DNA from: Mycobacterium sp. 1100029.7
GTDB taxonomy: Bacteria; Actinomycetota; Actinomycetes; Mycobacteriales; Mycobacteriaceae
Direction: 5' to 3'
DNA length: 64,000 nucleotides
Assembly (NCBI RefSeq): GCF_001665235.1
Contig: NZ_LZSC01000064.1
Span: 158,231 to 222,230, forward strand
Positions 61,145-64,000 of the stretch are shown here, piece by piece; positions within the stretch are counted from its first letter, which is position 1, and each line of letters begins with the position of its first letter. The notes beneath the pieces are model-generated. The model ran no database searches, was not told where the DNA came from, and saw only the letters and a list, made by a program, of their open reading frames with translations. The position numbers and the translations under genes are program-made.

Positions 61145-62431
61145 TCAGCGGGTTAGGCGTTCCGCACGCGCCAGCGCGACCAGGTGCACACCGATTCCGA
61201 CCAGCGGACCGCACAGCAGCGCGACCACGGTGCGGGTCTGCAGCGGCAGCGGCAGCAGCAACAACAACCCCGAAGCCACCGTCGCGCTGACCCAGCCCAG
61301 CGCGTACGCCCGATGCAGCGCCGCCGCGACGGCGGCGGCCCCGGTCAGCGTCAGCATCGCGATCGACACCGCCGCGCCCGTCAGCCACGCCAGCAGGGCG
61401 CTGCCGGCGTCGTACTGAGCGCCGAACGCCACCCGCAGCAGCCAGGGGCCCACCAAACCGGCGGCCAGCACCCCGATCGCGCCGACACCGCCGATGATCG
61501 AGGCCGGCGAGGCCAGCGCCCGCAGCCGGTCGCTGCGCTCGTCGACGAAGTGGGCGATCAGGTTGCCCTGCATCGCGGTCAACGGCACCAGCAGCGGCGC
61601 ACGCGTCAGCGTCACGGCCAGGATGATCACACCCCCTTGTGCGCCAAGCTCATTCGACGTCAGTTTGAGCAGCACCGGGAAACCCATCACCAGGATCGCG
61701 CTGGCGCCGGCCGCGGTGATCGAATGCGCGGTGCCTCGCAGGAACGTCGCCGTACTGCCGGGCGTCAGCAGACGGGCCGCCGCCCGGGCCGTCGGTGAGG
61801 CCGCCAGGATGATCAGCCAGGCCACCGCGCCGGCGACGGTTGCCCACAGGAAACCCGTCAGGCCCCAGCCGAGCACGAACGTCGCCGTCGCGATCGCGAC
61901 CCGCATCACGGCGTCGGTGACCATCAGCGCCCCGTACTGGGTCCACCGATCGGTGCCGGCCAGCATGCCCAGCAGCGTGGCGTGCACGCAGAAGCCGGCC
62001 AGACCGACGGCCAGCAATGCCACCGACAGCCAGCGCTCCGCAACGAACACCCGCCCGCTCCACAACGGTGAGCTGCCCGCGATCACCAGGGCCGCCACCA
62101 CCCCGACCAGCGCCGCGACCCGCAGCGGGTGGTTGCGGGAGTCGGGACTCGGCAACGCCTCGACGTAGCGGGTGGCGCGGACTTCCCGGGTGGTCTCCTG
62201 CAGCAGCCCGAACGCGGCGCCGGTGACCAGGCCGAACGCTCCCCAGAACACGCCGAATATCGAGAAGCCGTTGGGAGCGAGGTCGCGGGCGGCCAGATAG
62301 ATCACCGCGTAACCGCACACCGCCGTCAGCGCGGTCGCGATCCCCACCCGGGCTACGCTGCTGCGCGCGATCGGTCCCTGAGCCGGCCCGGCCGCACCCA
62401 GGGGAGCGGCCGCGCCGCCGACTTCGGTCAC
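61145..62431 (-). CDS. Multi-spanning flippase-like membrane protein (Rv3630)
   Basis: 428 residues with about 12-14 membrane helices and short loops, resembling polysaccharide (Wzx/MATE-type) lipid carriers: VAGAVAWLIILAA, ATFLRGTAHSITAAGASAILVMGFPVLL, VVIILAVTLTRAPLLVPLTAMQGNLIAHFVDE. It corresponds to Rv3630. Together with the GT2 and DUF2304 genes just downstream it could move a polyprenyl-linked sugar across the membrane. GTG 62431 is the start; ribosome site is weak. Confidence 0.82.
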   Translation of the reverse strand: MTEVGGAAAPLGAAGPAQGPIARSSVARVGIATALTAVCGYAVIYLAARDLAPNGFSIFGVFWGAFGLVTGAAFGLLQETTREVRATRYVEALPSPDSRNHPLRVAALVGVVAALVIAGSSPLWSGRVFVAERWLSVALLAVGLAGFCVHATLLGMLAGTDRWTQYGALMVTDAVMRVAIATATFVLGWGLTGFLWATVAGAVAWLIILAASPTARAAARLLTPGSTATFLRGTAHSITAAGASAILVMGFPVLLKLTSNELGAQGGVIILAVTLTRAPLLVPLTAMQGNLIAHFVDERSDRLRALASPASIIGGVGAIGVLAAGLVGPWLLRVAFGAQYDAGSALLAWLTGAAVSIAMLTLTGAAAVAAALHRAYALGWVSATVASGLLLLLPLPLQTRTVVALLCGPLVGIGVHLVALARAERLTR

Positions 62432-62564
62432 CGGGACGGCGCTTTCGGACTGCCGCTACGTCCCGCCAGTATCGCCACAATTTGAAAATAGTAAGTGCGC
62501 GGCGGCTATGGCTGGCGGTGGCGACCGGCTTCGCCTTAATGTGAGCGGCGCTCAGGAAGGATCC

Positions 62565-63638
62565 ATGACCGCCGCTCGCATCTTCGGGATTTCGCTGATC
62601 GTCACCGTGGCGGCCCTTGCGCTCGGGTACGCCCACGGCGGGCTGGACGCCTTGTTCCTGTTGGTCGCCCTGGGCATCCTCGAGGTGTCGTTGTCCTTCG
62701 ACAACGCGGTGATCAACGCCGCCGTGCTCAAGCGGATGAGCCCGTTTTGGCGCCAGATGTTCCTGTCGATCGGGATTGTGATCGCCGTATTCGGTATGCG
62801 GTTGCTGTTCCCGTTGCTGATCGTGTGGGCGACGGCGGGCGTCGACCCGGTCCGCGCGCTGGAGCTGGCCGCCGAACCGCCGCCGCACGGCGCCCTGGAG
62901 TTCCCCGACGGCTCACCCAGCTACGAAAAACTGGTCACCTCGGCACACCCGCAGATCGCCGCATTCGGCGGGGTTTTCCTGCTGATGCTGTTCCTGGATT
63001 TCGTCTTCCACGATCGAGAAATCAAGTGGCTCAAATGGATTGAGGTCCCCTTCGCCCGTATCGGGCGTCTTGCCGAAGTGTCGGTGGTGGTCGCTGCGCT
63101 CGCCCTGGTTCTGGTCGGCACGCAGCTGACCCATTCTCGTGACGAGCGCGCGACGGTGCTGACGGCCGGGCTGTTGGGCCTGGTGATCTACCTGGTCGTC
63201 AACGGCTTGAGCCAGGCGTTCCGGCCGCCGGGCATGGACGACGACGCCGCCGAAACGACGCCGGTGCTGGCGACCGGCCGGGCCGGGTTGACGCTGTTTC
63301 TCTACCTCGAGGTGCTGGACGCGGCCTTCTCGTTCGACGGGGTCACCGGCGCCTTCGCGATCACGTCGGACCCGATCGTCATCGCCCTGGGCCTGGGCCT
63401 GATCGGTTCGATGTTCGTTCGGTCCATCACGACCTACCTGGTCCAGCAGCAGACGCTGGACCGCTACGTGTACCTGGAACACGGCGCGCACTGGGCGATC
63501 GGCGCGCTGGCGGTGATCATGCTGCTGTCCATTGAAGAGCGCTACCGAATCCACGAAGTCATCACCGCGTCGGTGGGCGTGTTGTTCATCGGCGCGGCGT
63601 TCGCGTGGAGCGTGCTGCGCAACCGGCGCACTGCCTGA
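62565..63638 (+). CDS. DUF475/TerC-superfamily integral membrane protein (Rv3629c type)
   Basis: 357 residues, about nine membrane helices. Two similar blocks, EVSLSFDNAVINAAVLKRM and EVLDAAFSFDGVTGAFAIT, are each a TerC-type signature with Asp in the membrane, implicated in metal-ion (manganese) export in related families. An inserted loop PNXSPSYEK-like region separates the halves. ATG 62565 was chosen because AGGAAGG lies 5 nt upstream. Substrate is not known here. Confidence 0.83.
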   Translation: MTAARIFGISLIVTVAALALGYAHGGLDALFLLVALGILEVSLSFDNAVINAAVLKRMSPFWRQMFLSIGIVIAVFGMRLLFPLLIVWATAGVDPVRALELAAEPPPHGALEFPDGSPSYEKLVTSAHPQIAAFGGVFLLMLFLDFVFHDREIKWLKWIEVPFARIGRLAEVSVVVAALALVLVGTQLTHSRDERATVLTAGLLGLVIYLVVNGLSQAFRPPGMDDDAAETTPVLATGRAGLTLFLYLEVLDAAFSFDGVTGAFAITSDPIVIALGLGLIGSMFVRSITTYLVQQQTLDRYVYLEHGAHWAIGALAVIMLLSIEERYRIHEVITASVGVLFIGAAFAWSVLRNRRTA

Positions 63639-63647
63639 TCCGCCGCG

Positions 63648-64000
63648 CTAGGCCTCGATCTGCCCGGCGATGCGGCGTTCGATGCCGGCCCGCGCCGCTG
63701 CGGGCAACACGATCAGCCCTTGGAGCTCCTTGCCGGCCCGCGCATAGGCGTTCTGCCGTTCCTCACGGGTTGCGCCCTCGTCCTGCGCCAGCTGCAGCAG
63801 GTGCTGGGCCCGCGCCAGTCGCTGCTGTTCGCCTTCGGAGAAATCGCTGCGGCGCCGCCGAATTGCCTCGGTCTCGGCGATCTCGAAGGCGCTGAGGTAT
63901 TCGTGGACGGCGTCGCGATAATCCAGCAGCGCCGCGCGGTCGCCGGCCAGATCCTCGGGCCGGTCCGGCCGCAGCAGGTCGGCGTGCCGCTTGGCCTTGT
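63648..64000 (-). CDS. Hypothetical helical protein, 5' part outside window
   Basis: The last 116 residues are visible. They are almost entirely helical and charged: DYRDAVHEYLSAFEIAETEA, then RRRRSDFSEGEQQRLARAQH, LAQDEGATREERQNAYARAG and LPAAARAGIERRIAGQIEA at the end. This looks like coiled coil. No family was recognised. It converges with the DUF475 gene. The N-terminal part, beyond 64000, is needed for identification. Confidence 0.6.
   Translation of the reverse strand, partial: KAKRHADLLRPDRPEDLAGDRAALLDYRDAVHEYLSAFEIAETEAIRRRRSDFSEGEQQRLARAQHLLQLAQDEGATREERQNAYARAGKELQGLIVLPAAARAGIERRIAGQIEA

Overview
The window is high-GC chromosomal DNA from a Mycobacterium, most likely a slow grower. 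This rests on two PPE genes of the SVP type, RsfB, WhiB4, Crp, MarP, the mycobacterial Tad cluster, DUF4193 and UsfY-like proteins, and a gene order that matches M. tuberculosis H37Rv from Rv3687c (rsfB) down to about Rv3629c, read in the opposite orientation. No insertion sequence, prophage, CRISPR array or plasmid feature was seen. H37Rv gene names are used as ortholog labels from memory; no search was run.

Layout. 1-7.4 kb: a cut-off RsbR-type protein back to back with rsfB (both sigma-F regulators), a large cyclase/AAA regulator, a HAD hydrolase, and a UsfY-like membrane protein behind a good sigma-F promoter (GTTT-N16-GGGTAG), followed by DUF4193 and DCC-family genes. 7.4-13.4 kb: an accessory island with no counterpart at this place in H37Rv. 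It holds two tandem PPE genes, a four-repeat membrane protein, and a response regulator and histidine kinase that converge and overlap. All four transcription units carry the same operator, CTCAGCG-N4-CTCAGCG, set exactly 9 nt before a -10 element, which looks like a complete local two-component regulon. Two of the four promoters place a start codon of a tiny ORF exactly at the predicted leaderless start.

13.4-32.2 kb: conserved core. It contains tRNA-Pro, the cysteine desulfhydrase cds1, a phosphoesterase, ponA2, whiB4, the Rv3679/Rv3680 ATPase pair, a RidA protein and an MBL-fold hydrolase, crp, nth, a thioredoxin-like protein, NUDIX, the acid-resistance protease marP, ephE, a secreted protease and acs. 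32.2-39.6 kb: DUF4232 and Cys-rich envelope proteins, the dppABCD importer, and a Fic-fold protein that has lost its catalytic histidine.

39.5-45.8 kb: two noncoding RNAs flank a HAD-family gene. These are an Ms1/MTS2823-type 6S-like RNA (minus strand) and a 6C/B11 RNA (plus strand). The Tad/Flp pilus operon follows (ssd, tadA, tadB, tadC, flp and two pseudopilin-like genes). 45.8-57.3 kb: an Rv3651 sensor protein, an MrfA-like helicase, cspA with a strong terminator, topA, the Rv3645 membrane cyclase, holB and tRNA-Thr. 57.3-64 kb: cell-envelope glycan genes (a GT-C-like protein, galE1, DUF2304, a GT2 glycosyltransferase, a flippase-like protein), a DUF475/TerC protein and a cut-off gene.

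Many genes show a TANNNT -10 element 6-8 nt before the start codon, the hallmark of leaderless mycobacterial transcripts. This was used to choose several start codons.
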